NCBI GenBank assembly: GCA_037139415.1
Contig: JBAXGN010000004.1
Span: forward strand, 1-64,000
From: Verrucomicrobiota bacterium
GTDB taxonomy: Bacteria > Verrucomicrobiota > Verrucomicrobiia > Limisphaerales > Fontisphaeraceae
DNA: 64,000 bases
Direction: 5' to 3'
A program made the translations under genes and the position numbers. The notes under the pieces are model-generated. The model did not search any database. It was not told where the DNA came from and worked only from the letters and a program-made list of their open reading frames with translations. Shown here piece by piece: positions 1 through 7,668 of this stretch (position 1 is its first letter; each line of letters opens with the position of its first letter).

Positions 1-13
1 ATCGGCGTGTGAA

Positions 14-166
14 TTATTCGGCTTCACAGGTCAACTCCTTTCTCTTTTTCCGGCACCCCAGAAACAAACACAATGGCTTGCCAGGGTGCCAACCACGGCG
101 GATGGCGCGGTCAATTTTCTGTTTTTCGGTGCCGGTGAGTTTGGCCCAACCGTTTTTGGCTTTCAT
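14..166 (-). CDS. Small basic protein of an integrative element
   Basis: A 50-residue, Lys/Arg-rich protein of unknown function with one CxxxxxxxC-like pair of cysteines near its C terminus. Its ATG at 166 overlaps the stop codon of the preceding gene as ATGA, which implies translational coupling. This is the reason for preferring this start over the longer reading frame from 211. It is the last of three coupled genes that start with the excisionase-like gene. No family is recognised. Confidence 0.5.
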   Translation of the reverse strand: MKAKNGWAKLTGTEKQKIDRAIRRGWHPGKPLCLFLGCRKKRKELTCEAE

Positions 167-339
167 TGGCTTGCCTCCTGCTCGCGAAACGATTCGAGGA
201 AAGCCCGGCAACGTGTTTCTAAAAGGTCATCCGCAATTCGCCAGCGTGTTTCCGGCAGGGTGGCGCGGATAATTTCCGCGATTTCGCGCGCGGCGCTTTC
301 GGCGGTCGGCGGGGTGAGTGGGATGCTTTGCGGGCTCAT
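163..339 (-). CDS. Small hypothetical protein of an integrative element
   Basis: A 58-residue protein, predicted largely helical, of unknown function. The ATG at 339 overlaps the stop of the excisionase-like gene (ATGA), and its own stop overlaps the next start in the same way. This tight packing supports a real gene although it is short. A longer frame reaches 453, but that extension would lie inside the upstream gene and is not needed. Confidence 0.55.
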   Translation of the reverse strand: MSPQSIPLTPPTAESAAREIAEIIRATLPETRWRIADDLLETRCRAFLESFREQEASQ

Positions 340-548
340 ACGCTGCCCCCCCGGATGTACGCGGCCAACTCGGACTTGCTCACAAAAGCAGCCTTTCCGC
401 ATTTGTAAATCCGCAGCCCGGTTTTTGCGTAGGCGCGGAGAGTGTTTGGGCAAAGGTCAACGACCTCTTTTGCCTTGGTTAGTCGGAACAGATCGAAGTT
501 TTGTGCTTCGCTGCTCCCCTGCATCATATTTGGCGTTAGTGCGCTCAT
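336..548 (-). CDS. Excisionase-like MerR-type helix-turn-helix protein
   Basis: A 70-residue protein with the layout of excisionase/AlpA-type winged helix-turn-helix proteins: a segment reading LTKAKEVVDL, a turn and recognition segment (CPNTLRAYAKTGL), then a KCGKAAFVSKSEL wing and final helix. Proteins of this type bend or bind attachment-site DNA and set the direction of integrase reactions, or regulate element genes. The ATG at 548 is preferred over upstream GTG/TTG codons at 554 and 557. It is the first of three overlapping genes and shares the strand with the recombinase about 0.8 kb upstream. Confidence 0.7.
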   Translation of the reverse strand: MSALTPNMMQGSSEAQNFDLFRLTKAKEVVDLCPNTLRAYAKTGLRIYKCGKAAFVSKSELAAYIRGGSV

Positions 549-753
549 ATTCACCAATGGGGCGGGCAGGTGCCAAAAATGGCGAAAAACAGCGTTTTTG
601 TGGGCAGCAAACGAGCGGAAAGGCGGCTTTTTGCATCAGCAAACGAGCGCGGGAAGCCTTTTGGAAAGAAAAAACCGGGCGCGTTTGGGCGTCCGGTTGG
701 AGCAAATCCACTTTTTAGAGTGGTTTACAGTCAGCAAAAAGTGCGTGCCAAGT

Positions 754-1344
754 TTATTCCTTTGGGCTTCGGATCGGCGTCTTTCCGGTTGCGGACTGCT
801 CCCAATCGGCGGCCTCGACGACAACGCGGCTCGTGCGGGGCGCTTTTTGCTGTTTCTTGGCGGCCTTTATTGCTTTGGCTTGGCGCTCCTGGCTGGCCAA
901 CGCGGCTTTAACTCTACCCTCCTTGGTTTTGGCCTTACGCCAGATCGGAAATGCCGTTTTCCACAGTTCAAGCATTTTGGAAAGTACGCCATTTTTACGG
1001 TAATCTTGCTCCATTTCTCGAATGGCCTTTTCCTGTTCAAGCTCATCCGTTATTAGCCATTGGCCCTCGCCAAAACTGCTAATATATGCCCGCTTTTCGG
1101 CCAATAGGAATTGATGGAATTTTTTCTTTCGCATTGCCGGGCGCTCGTTTGGCATAAGCTCGGCTAGTACGTCATCAAGTTTTAAAACATGATACGTGTT
1201 TATGGGGTGTCGCGGCCCCTCCAAATGGACAGCGGCGGTATTCCATAGATCGTGCGCTATGGTCATTAACTTTTCCGGGTCGGTTGGATATTTTAGCGCC
1301 AGCGTTGCGGCAATTTGTGCGAGTTCAAACGGTGTTGGTTTCAT
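754..1344 (-). CDS. Hypothetical protein downstream of integrase
   Basis: A 196-residue soluble protein without a recognised domain. The N-terminal half is mixed. The C-terminal third (from about residue 135) is very rich in Lys, Ala, Arg and Gln and is probably a helical basic tail able to bind nucleic acid. The start lies 17 bases after the integrase stop, so the two are probably cotranscribed. It may be an element accessory or regulatory protein; the function is not known. Confidence 0.6.
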   Translation of the reverse strand: MKPTPFELAQIAATLALKYPTDPEKLMTIAHDLWNTAAVHLEGPRHPINTYHVLKLDDVLAELMPNERPAMRKKKFHQFLLAEKRAYISSFGEGQWLITDELEQEKAIREMEQDYRKNGVLSKMLELWKTAFPIWRKAKTKEGRVKAALASQERQAKAIKAAKKQQKAPRTSRVVVEAADWEQSATGKTPIRSPKE

Positions 1345-1361
1345 ATTTTTTTGGGTGTTGG

Positions 1362-2516
1362 TTATATGATTACTTCTGGCAGGGCCTGAATGGCCTTGGT
1401 TAGGGTTTCTTCCGGTAAATGTGTGTAAAGGTTGCTCACGACGTCGCTACCGTGGCCGGCCAGTTCCTTGGCAACGGCTTGGTTGCCCCCGGATACTTTC
1501 AACGCGGATACAAACGTATGGCGCAGGCAATGGAAGCTAACGCCGGTTGCTTGGCGTTTCCCGCCGCGGCCAACGCCGTCTTTGACATGCCGATAATTCC
1601 GGGCCTGCACCAAGCCGCACGGCAGCAAAATTTCATCGTAAAATTGATTCGAAAACGGGCCTGCCCCTCGCTTGACGTATAGCGCGGCCTGGTCGGGCCA
1701 TATAAAGTCGGTTGTTTTGAGGGTTCCCGACGCTGCATGGCGAGCCAGCAGCATGGCGCGCACTTTCGCGGCCATCGGTATGGCAACCGGCTTGGCTGTT
1801 TTCTGCATCATGGTGCGGATAAAGTTGGCGTTGAAGTCCACCGCCCCCCAGCGCAATGAAATCAGGTCGCCCAACCGCAGGCCGGTATAAAATCCGGCCA
1901 GGATGGCATAGCGCCAAAAGTCATCCGGGGCCTTGGCGTACATGAGCCCAACCTCCGCCAATGTGAAGGGGCGGCGCTCGCTGCCTGCCTCGGCTTTAAT
2001 TTTCAGGGGTTTGATGGCCGCCACGGGGTTTTTATCAAGTCGCCCGTTTGCCATTTCCCGGCTGAATAGCACTTTCAGTATCTTTCGGGCTTTATTGCAG
2101 GTGGTGGCGGATCGGGCCTTTAGGTAATGCGCCAGAAAGGCGCGGACATCTTCCGTGCCGATTTTGACCAGGGCCGGGCCGGTGTCGCTGGCGTGCATGA
2201 ATTCCAGAAAGGCGTCCGCAATGGTGCGGTATTCGCGCACGGTGCCCGGACTGTTCGCCCCCTCGCATTCGGTTAGCCATCCAGCCACGGCGGCCTTGAG
2301 CGTCAACTCCGCATTGCTTGCTCCGCCGGTTAAATGCCGGTAAAAAGTATCGGTTAGCGCCCCGGCTCGCTCGGTGGCGGCCAGTAGCTTTAACTTTTCC
2401 AGCGTCTTTTCCGCCTTTTCCCGGTCGGTGGTTTTGGTGCTTTCAAGGTACTGGCGGCCATTCTTGCGATAGCCAATCCACCAATATGACGAATTCTTGC
2501 GTTTGTATATCCACAT
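1362..2516 (-). CDS. Tyrosine recombinase / phage-type integrase
   Basis: A 384-residue site-specific recombinase. The N terminus carries a short AP2-like DNA-binding segment (WIYKRKNSSYWWIGYRKNG). A SAM-like core-binding domain follows (about residues 75-165), then the catalytic domain. Catalytic residues are visible: Arg in GFYTGLRLGDL, HxxR in FHCLRHTF, His in LAGHGSDVV and the nucleophile Tyr in SNLYTHL. The ATG at 2516 is preferred; the frame can be extended only to a TTG at 2552. It lies about 120 bases from a tRNA 3' fragment, as expected for an integrase beside its attachment site. It should catalyse integration and excision of the element at the left of the window. Confidence 0.93.
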   Translation of the reverse strand: MWIYKRKNSSYWWIGYRKNGRQYLESTKTTDREKAEKTLEKLKLLAATERAGALTDTFYRHLTGGASNAELTLKAAVAGWLTECEGANSPGTVREYRTIADAFLEFMHASDTGPALVKIGTEDVRAFLAHYLKARSATTCNKARKILKVLFSREMANGRLDKNPVAAIKPLKIKAEAGSERRPFTLAEVGLMYAKAPDDFWRYAILAGFYTGLRLGDLISLRWGAVDFNANFIRTMMQKTAKPVAIPMAAKVRAMLLARHAASGTLKTTDFIWPDQAALYVKRGAGPFSNQFYDEILLPCGLVQARNYRHVKDGVGRGGKRQATGVSFHCLRHTFVSALKVSGGNQAVAKELAGHGSDVVSNLYTHLPEETLTKAIQALPEVII

Positions 2517-2637
2517 ACTCGTTAAGGTACTCTGTATGCCAAGTGTATGCAAGCATTATGTTTCAAGGAAATTCACTATCGCGCAAAACCCTGTAAAATA
2601 GGCTTATTTGAAGCACTGTGAACAACCAAGGCAAACC

Positions 2638-2665
2638 GGGAGTTCGAATCTCCCTCTCTCCGCCA
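2638..2665 (+). other. Attachment-site remnant: 3' end of a tRNA-Ser gene
   Basis: The T arm (GGGAG stem, TTCGAAT loop, CTCCC) is followed by a TCTCTCC acceptor strand, discriminator G and CCA. This matches the 3' end of a class II tRNA, most likely tRNA-Ser. No D arm, anticodon arm or matching GGAGAGA 5' strand is found in the preceding 100 bases, so this is only a fragment. Its place between the integrase and chromosomal aroK marks it as the att site left by integration. Confidence 0.8.
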
Positions 2666-2735
2666 CTTCGCAGAATCACGTGTTCGGTTTCAAATTTTTC
2701 TGTCACCACCCGTGAGAATGGGATAATAAACAGCC

Positions 2736-3272
2736 ATGTCCGATACGCGAAACATCCGCAATCTGGCGCTCGTTGGGTTTATGGGCGTCGGCAAAACCAC
2801 CATCGGCCACTTGCTGGCCGCGCAGTTGGATTTTCGCTTTGTGGATACCGATCAACTGATCGAAGCTCAGGCCGGGCATACGATTGCTGAAATCTTTGCG
2901 AAATCCGGCGAGGCCACGTTCCGGGAATTGGAACGTCAAGTGGTGCAGGCGTTGAAGACGTATTCCAATACCGTGATTGCCACGGGGGGCGGATTGCCCT
3001 GCTTGGGGGATAATTTGGCCGAGTTGAAAACTCACGCGCTGACGGTCTGTCTCTGGGCGTCGCCGGAATCCGTTTATGAACGTGTTCGCCATCAGGCGCA
3101 TCGCCCGCTGTTGCACACGCCGGACCCATTGGGAAAAATTCGCGAATTGCTGGCCCTACGCGAACCCTATTATCGGCAGGCCGATATTCTGGTCAGCACC
3201 GATACACGGTCTCCGCGTGATTTGGTGTCCTTGCTGGCTTATGAGTTTCGCAGTGTCGTTCAGAAAAGTTGA
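2736..3272 (+). CDS. aroK: Shikimate kinase
   Basis: A 178-residue kinase that phosphorylates the 3-hydroxyl of shikimate with ATP, step five of chorismate and aromatic amino acid synthesis. It is cytoplasmic. The Walker A loop is GFMGVGKTT (residues 14-22). The DTD shikimate-binding motif follows (VDTDQLIE), then FRELER, the conserved GGG (ATGGGLPC) and a lid region with RPLL. Length is typical for the family. It is the first chromosomal gene after the tRNA fragment and ends before a strong terminator shared with the HU gene. Confidence 0.96.
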   Translation: MSDTRNIRNLALVGFMGVGKTTIGHLLAAQLDFRFVDTDQLIEAQAGHTIAEIFAKSGEATFRELERQVVQALKTYSNTVIATGGGLPCLGDNLAELKTHALTVCLWASPESVYERVRHQAHRPLLHTPDPLGKIRELLALREPYYRQADILVSTDTRSPRDLVSLLAYEFRSVVQKS

Positions 3273-3320
3273 GGTAAGCGGGGATGGCCGGGGGACATCC
3301 GGGTCTTTGGTTTGGACAAA

Positions 3321-3349
3321 AAAGGCGCTCTGAATTTCAGAGCGCCTTT
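3321..3349. terminator. Bidirectional rho-independent terminator between aroK and HU
   Basis: Arms AAAGGCGCTCTG and CAGAGCGCCTTT (3321-3332 and 3338-3349) form a perfect 12-base stem around a 5-base loop. An A run precedes it and a T run follows, so it can act on both strands. It sits between the convergent ends of aroK and the HU gene. Confidence 0.92.
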
Positions 3350-3366
3350 TGTTTCGAAAAACCGAA

Positions 3367-3660
3367 TTACTTCTTGGCCAGGATCGCGTCCTTGGCGGCC
3401 TTGAGGAAACGGAACTTCAAGACGCGCTTGGCTGGGACCTTGATCTTCTGACCTTTTTTCGGTCCGAACTGCATGATCATTTCACGAGCCGGGCGATTCT
3501 GCACCACGACTTTGCCAACGCCAGGGAACGTGAATGTGTTCTTGGCATTCTTGTACGCCAGTTCAGCCAGGACATCGAGCGCCTGGGCAGCCTGTTTCTT
3601 GGTGATCGCTACCTTATCGGCGACGGTCGCCGCGATTTGTGACTTAGAGAGTGTAGCCAT
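3367..3660 (-). CDS. HU/IHF family nucleoid DNA-binding protein
   Basis: A 97-residue histone-like protein of the bacterial DNA-binding (HU/IHF) family, which binds and bends DNA as a dimer. The N-terminal helices begin with LSKSQIAATVADK. The GVGKVVVQNRPAR region corresponds to the conserved FGxFxVxxRxAR beta-ribbon that inserts in the minor groove, and a Lys-rich tail follows. A TATAAT box lies only 5 bases before the ATG, so the message may be leaderless. The gene is flanked by the shared terminator and a long gene-free stretch, and is transcribed alone. Confidence 0.94.
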   Translation of the reverse strand: MATLSKSQIAATVADKVAITKKQAAQALDVLAELAYKNAKNTFTFPGVGKVVVQNRPAREMIMQFGPKKGQKIKVPAKRVLKFRFLKAAKDAILAKK

Positions 3661-3665
3661 AGTTT

Positions 3666-3671
3666 ATTATA
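3666..3671 (-). promoter_or_regulatory. Pribnow box of the HU gene, adjacent to the start codon
   Basis: A consensus TATAAT on the minus strand ends 5 bases before the ATG at 3660, so transcription should start at or within a few bases of the start codon. No clear -35 hexamer was found at the usual distance. Confidence 0.5.
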
Positions 3672-4013
3672 TTTTGTTTATTGTTTCGTACTCAGTCCGA
3701 AGACCTTGGGTGTTATTTAATCGTAACAAGCGTCCGGTGCAAGGGGAAAATGCAGAAAAATCAGGGTTTTTTTACAATGCAATGCGCCAAGTCACTGCCG
3801 GCTGAGCATCTGAACGACCGAAATGACACCATCCGCTTGCAGATTGGGGAGTTTCGGCCACCTTGGCAAAGCCCAGATTTGCTGGGTAAATGACCTCAAA
3901 TCACCGGGAATGCGGTAACGATGGCATGCGGTCAGGGACTGTATCCGTTGACGGCGCGCGGTCCTTTTATGCTTCATCACCAAAAATAGCGGGCAACCTC
4001 CACCGGCTGAGGA
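3672..4013. other. Gene-free stretch between HU and POT transporter
   Basis: About 340 bases without a supportable gene. Short open frames exist here on both strands but have no homology-like composition or start signals. The part next to HU should hold its upstream promoter region; nothing else stands out. Confidence 0.5.
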
Positions 4014-5354
4014 TCAAGCTGCTACCGGCAAAAACTTTTTCTCACGGTACTTCATGGCGATGAAAATAAACGCCACGGCGGTCAGGGCCATCAAGCCGGC
4101 AAAAAACAGGAAGTAGGCCGGCCCGCTCAGCAGGCTGGTGCCGTCCGGTTTTTGAATGAGCACGTTAATGAGCGCAGTGAAGGCGTTGCCCAGCCCAACG
4201 GAGGCCAGGTACAGCGACATGATCAGCGATTTCAATTCCCTGGGCGCTTGCGAATAGCTGAACTCCAGGCAGGTGATCGAGACCATGATCTCCGCTTGGC
4301 TGATGATGATGTACGACAGAATTTGCCAGCCAATGTTTGGCTTGTGCCCGAGGGAAATTTGCTGTTCCACCCAGGCGGTGAGCAGAAACGACGGTACCGT
4401 GAGGAAAAAACCCAGCGCGATTTTTCGTAGCGGAGTCAGTGGGAAAACCCGCGAGATCATTGGATAAACAAGGTATGTGCTGAGCGGGATGAGCAACAGA
4501 ATCAAAATGGGATTCGCCGCCTGCACCTGTGAGGGTAACCAGGTGAATCCCAAAAACCTGAGGTTCATTTTCTCGGCCTGCAATACCCAGGCGGACCCCG
4601 TTTGGTCCCAGAGCGACCAGAACATGGCCACCGCCAGGTAAATGGGAATCAGCCCGGCAATCAATTTGAGGTTATCCACGCGGAATAATTCGCGCACGAA
4701 CTGTTTGCCGGCGGGGGGCACCCGCACATAAGTATTTCGGCCCAGCCAAAAGATAATCGTGGCCAGCAGCATGAAAATGCCCGGCACGCCAAAGGCCACG
4801 CGCGGCCCATATTTGTCCAGCAGCCAGGGGGTGAGCATCGTGGAAAAAAAAGAACCGAAATTGATCGAGAAATAGAACCAACTGAAGATGCGCGGTAACA
4901 GGTGCTGGTTGCGCAGGCCGAATTGATCGCCCACGTTGGCGGAAACGCACGGCTTGATGCCGCCTGAGCCCAGGGAAATCAATATCAGCCCGGCCGTCAA
5001 ACCCAACCGGGTATCGTCCAACGCGAGTGCCAGATGCCCCAGGCAATAAACGAGCGACAGCCAGAAAATGGTCCGATATTTCCCCAGAAACGCATCGGCC
5101 ACAATTGCCCCCAGGAAAGGCAGAAAATACACGGCGGAGACAAACGTATGGAACCAGGCCTTGGCTTGTTCGGGCGACATGTGGTCCGGCTGCCCCATGC
5201 GGTCCACCAGGCACTTGGTCATGAACACTACCAAAATGGTGCGCATCCCGTAGAAGCTGAAGCGTTCGGCGGCTTCGTTGCCGATGATATAGGGAATGCC
5301 GGGCGGCATTCGGTCGGTCTCCAATGCCTTGGTCGGGTAAGTGTTGTTCGCCAT
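4014..5354 (-). CDS. POT family proton-dependent oligopeptide transporter
   Basis: A 446-residue inner-membrane MFS carrier of the POT/PTR family, importing di- and tripeptides with protons. The family signature ExxERFxxYG is present near the N terminus (NEAAERFSFYG), and many hydrophobic helices follow (about 12 expected). The charged cytoplasmic loop FLGKYRTI and the motif FSWFYFSINFGSF match the second PTR2 signature. The ATG at 5354 is preferred over 5435 because the longer start would add a polar leader overlapping the upstream gene. It lies 35 bases downstream of the prolyl oligopeptidase gene, which suggests a peptide-utilisation operon. Confidence 0.92.
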   Translation of the reverse strand: MANNTYPTKALETDRMPPGIPYIIGNEAAERFSFYGMRTILVVFMTKCLVDRMGQPDHMSPEQAKAWFHTFVSAVYFLPFLGAIVADAFLGKYRTIFWLSLVYCLGHLALALDDTRLGLTAGLILISLGSGGIKPCVSANVGDQFGLRNQHLLPRIFSWFYFSINFGSFFSTMLTPWLLDKYGPRVAFGVPGIFMLLATIIFWLGRNTYVRVPPAGKQFVRELFRVDNLKLIAGLIPIYLAVAMFWSLWDQTGSAWVLQAEKMNLRFLGFTWLPSQVQAANPILILLLIPLSTYLVYPMISRVFPLTPLRKIALGFFLTVPSFLLTAWVEQQISLGHKPNIGWQILSYIIISQAEIMVSITCLEFSYSQAPRELKSLIMSLYLASVGLGNAFTALINVLIQKPDGTSLLSGPAYFLFFAGLMALTAVAFIFIAMKYREKKFLPVAA

Positions 5355-5389
5355 GTGTATTTGTGGGTTCGGGAATGTTTTCTGGCACG

Positions 5390-7555
5390 TTACCAGTTTG
5401 GCTTGAGGTGCAACACCTTTACGAGAAAGGCCCATTTATCCGCCGCTTCCTCGATCAATTTGGTGGTGGGTTTGCCCGCCCCATGGCCGGCGCGCGTTTC
5501 AATGCGGATCAGCACCGGGGCCTTGCCCGCCTGGCTGGCCTGAATTTGCGCCGCAAATTTAAAGCTGTGCGCTGGCACCACACGGTCATCGTGATCCGCC
5601 GTGGTGATCAGGGTGGCTGGATAACGCACGCCGGGCTTCAGGTTGTGCAGCGGCGAATAGGTCAGCAGCGTTTTGAACTCGTCCGGTTTATCCGAGGAAC
5701 CGTATTCCACTGCCCAGGCCCAGCCGATGGTGAATTTATGGAACCGGAGCATATCCATGACCCCGACGGCGGGCAGGGCGGCTCCGTACAAATCAGGGCG
5801 TTGCGCCAAGCACGCACCCACGAGCAATCCGCCGTTGCTGCCGCCGCCGATGGCCAGCTTGTCCGTGCGGGTGTACTGGTTGGCGATCAGCCATTCCGCT
5901 GCTGCGATAAAGTCATTGAACACATTCTGCTTGTTCGCCTTCATCCCGGCTTGATGCCACGCTTCGCCGTATTCCCCGCCGCCGCGCAGGTTGGGAATCG
6001 CCAGCACGCCGCCCATCTCCATCCATACCAGGCTGGCCACAGAAAACGCGGGGGTGAGATTGATATTAAAGCCACCATAACCGTAGAGGTACGTGGGGTT
6101 GCGCCCATTGCGTACCAACCCCTTTTTATGCGTGATGAACATGGGGATCGGCGTGCCGTCTTTGCTCGGGAAAAAGACTTGCTCGGTTTCGTAATCTGCC
6201 GGGTTGAAATCCAGTTTGGGAGATTTGAAGACCGTGGTCTGCCCGGTTTTCATATCCAGCCGGTAAATGCTCGCCGGGGTAGTGTAACTGGTGAACGAAT
6301 AGAACGTTTCCGTATCGTCTTGCTTGCCGCCGAATCCGCCCGACGTGCCCAGCCCTGGCAACGGCAATTCCCGTTCCAAAGTGCCATCGAGACGGTGGAT
6401 TTTGACGGCCGTGTGCGCGTCTTTCAGGTAGTTCAGCACAAACCGCTGATCCAGCACGTTACCCGAAACCAGAGTATCACTGGTTTGCGCCACAAGTTCC
6501 TTCCAATTCGCCCGGTCCGGTTGTTGGACGTTGATGGCCATGAGGCGTCCGCGTGGCGCGTTTAAATCCGTGCGAAACCAGAATACCGGCCCGGTATTAT
6601 CAATGAACGTATAGTCCGCATCAAAGTCCTTAAGCAGTTCCACCACCGGTGCATTGGGAGCCCGCAAATCCTGGTAAAACAAACCGTTCTTCGTATCCGT
6701 GCCGCGGGAAACGGAAAGGATCAAGTATTGCCCGTCATCCGTAACCCCGGCGCTGAAACCCCAATCGGCCTGGTCGGGGCGATGGTAAATGAGGCGGTCC
6801 TCGGTTTGGGCGGTGCCGAGCCGGTGGTAATACACTTTTTGAAAGCGGTTGACGGCCTTGAATTCATTGGCCCCTTTCGGCTCGTCATAACGGCTATAGT
6901 AAAATCCCAGGTTGTCCTTGGTCCAGGAGGCGCTGGAGAATTTGATCCAGCGCAGTTCATCCGGCAAATCCTGGCCAGTGCGCACATCGCGCACCTTCCA
7001 CGTCTGCCAGTCCGAGCCAGCCCCGGAGAGGCCGTACGCCAGCAGGTTTCCATCCTCACTGACCGCCAGACCGGCCAGCGCCACCGTGCCATCTTTCGAG
7101 AGGGTGTTGGGGTCCAGCAATACACGCGGTTCCGCTGTCAGCGACTCGGCGGTGTAGAGCACAGCCTGGTTCTGCAGACCGTTGTTCTTGGAATAGAAGT
7201 AGCGTCCGCCTTTCTTGGACGGCGTGCTGTACCGCTCATAATTCCACAACCGGGTGAGCCGCTCGCGGATAGCCTGACGCTGCGGTATCTGACCAAGGAA
7301 ATCGAAGGTGACTTGGTTCTGCGCCTTAACCCATTCCACCGTGTCTGGTGCGTCTGGATCCTCCAGCCAGCGGTAGGGATCGGCCACCTTGACGCCGTGA
7401 TACACGTCTGCCTGTTCAATCGTCTTGGTGACCGGGTACGCGAGGTGATAGCGAGCCGAGGCGCAGCCGCTTAACAACGCCGCGCACAGGGCGGCCAGGA
7501 TGATGGTTGCCGCCGGGCAACCACCCAACAAACCAAGGTCATTCATGCGATGCAT
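5390..7555 (-). CDS. Prolyl oligopeptidase family serine peptidase, predicted lipoprotein
   Basis: A 721-residue S9A peptidase that cleaves short peptides after proline. The N terminus carries a hydrophobic signal and a lipobox (LLSGC), so the enzyme is probably membrane-anchored in the periplasm. An N-terminal peptidase_S9_N beta-propeller is followed by an alpha/beta-hydrolase domain. The catalytic Ser is in GGGSNGG (about residue 573), Asp in TADHDDRV (about 655) and His in RAGHGAG (about 691). Start ATG at 7555 (or 7546) is chosen because it begins the signal peptide; the frame extends to a GTG at 7642. The peptide transporter gene follows at once, so released peptides may be imported. 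Confidence 0.94.
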   Translation of the reverse strand: MHRMNDLGLLGGCPAATIILAALCAALLSGCASARYHLAYPVTKTIEQADVYHGVKVADPYRWLEDPDAPDTVEWVKAQNQVTFDFLGQIPQRQAIRERLTRLWNYERYSTPSKKGGRYFYSKNNGLQNQAVLYTAESLTAEPRVLLDPNTLSKDGTVALAGLAVSEDGNLLAYGLSGAGSDWQTWKVRDVRTGQDLPDELRWIKFSSASWTKDNLGFYYSRYDEPKGANEFKAVNRFQKVYYHRLGTAQTEDRLIYHRPDQADWGFSAGVTDDGQYLILSVSRGTDTKNGLFYQDLRAPNAPVVELLKDFDADYTFIDNTGPVFWFRTDLNAPRGRLMAINVQQPDRANWKELVAQTSDTLVSGNVLDQRFVLNYLKDAHTAVKIHRLDGTLERELPLPGLGTSGGFGGKQDDTETFYSFTSYTTPASIYRLDMKTGQTTVFKSPKLDFNPADYETEQVFFPSKDGTPIPMFITHKKGLVRNGRNPTYLYGYGGFNINLTPAFSVASLVWMEMGGVLAIPNLRGGGEYGEAWHQAGMKANKQNVFNDFIAAAEWLIANQYTRTDKLAIGGGSNGGLLVGACLAQRPDLYGAALPAVGVMDMLRFHKFTIGWAWAVEYGSSDKPDEFKTLLTYSPLHNLKPGVRYPATLITTADHDDRVVPAHSFKFAAQIQASQAGKAPVLIRIETRAGHGAGKPTTKLIEEAADKWAFLVKVLHLKPNW

Positions 7556-7592
7556 AGCAATGTAAGCCCACAAAAAAGCATAAATCCGGTGA

Positions 7593-7609
7593 AAACCAAG
7601 CTTTGGTTT
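7593..7609. promoter_or_regulatory. Small inverted repeat between divergent genes
   Basis: AAACCAA and TTGGTTT arms separated by 3 bases lie in the short region between the oligopeptidase gene (minus) and the secreted protein gene (plus). The position suits an operator, but no regulator is identified. Confidence 0.25.
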
Positions 7610-7628
7610 GCACAATTTGCCTTTCGTG

Positions 7629-7658
7629 TTGGCTAAGACCACATGAGCACGCTATAGT
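7629..7658 (+). promoter_or_regulatory. Sigma-70-like promoter, possibly leaderless transcript
   Basis: TTGGCT (7629-7634) and TATAGT (7653-7658) are spaced by 18 bases. The expected transcription start is about 7665, only a few bases before the ATG at 7669, and no Shine-Dalgarno sequence precedes that ATG. Confidence 0.45.
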
Positions 7659-7668
7659 TTGCCCCGTG

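Larger units (their letters stand above)
1..2665. mobile_element. Right end of a tRNA-integrated genomic element (partial)
   Basis: A tyrosine recombinase, an excisionase-like protein and four unknown genes, all on the minus strand, lie next to a truncated tRNA 3' end at 2638-2665. Ordinary chromosomal genes start at once on the other side (aroK at 2736). Integrases of this family commonly insert at tRNA 3' ends, leaving an intact tRNA at one element end and a bare 3' fragment at the other. The intact tRNA and most of the cargo should lie left of the window. No structural phage or conjugation gene is visible, so prophage, ICE and satellite cannot be told apart. Confidence 0.75.

Noticed and set aside
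86-718. Plus-strand frames in the integrative element
   Set aside because: They oppose the coupled minus-strand genes, have low-complexity or basic translations and no recognised domain.
2575-2665. A complete tRNA-Ser gene
   Set aside because: Only the T arm and acceptor 3' strand are present; no D arm, anticodon arm or matching 5' strand lies upstream.
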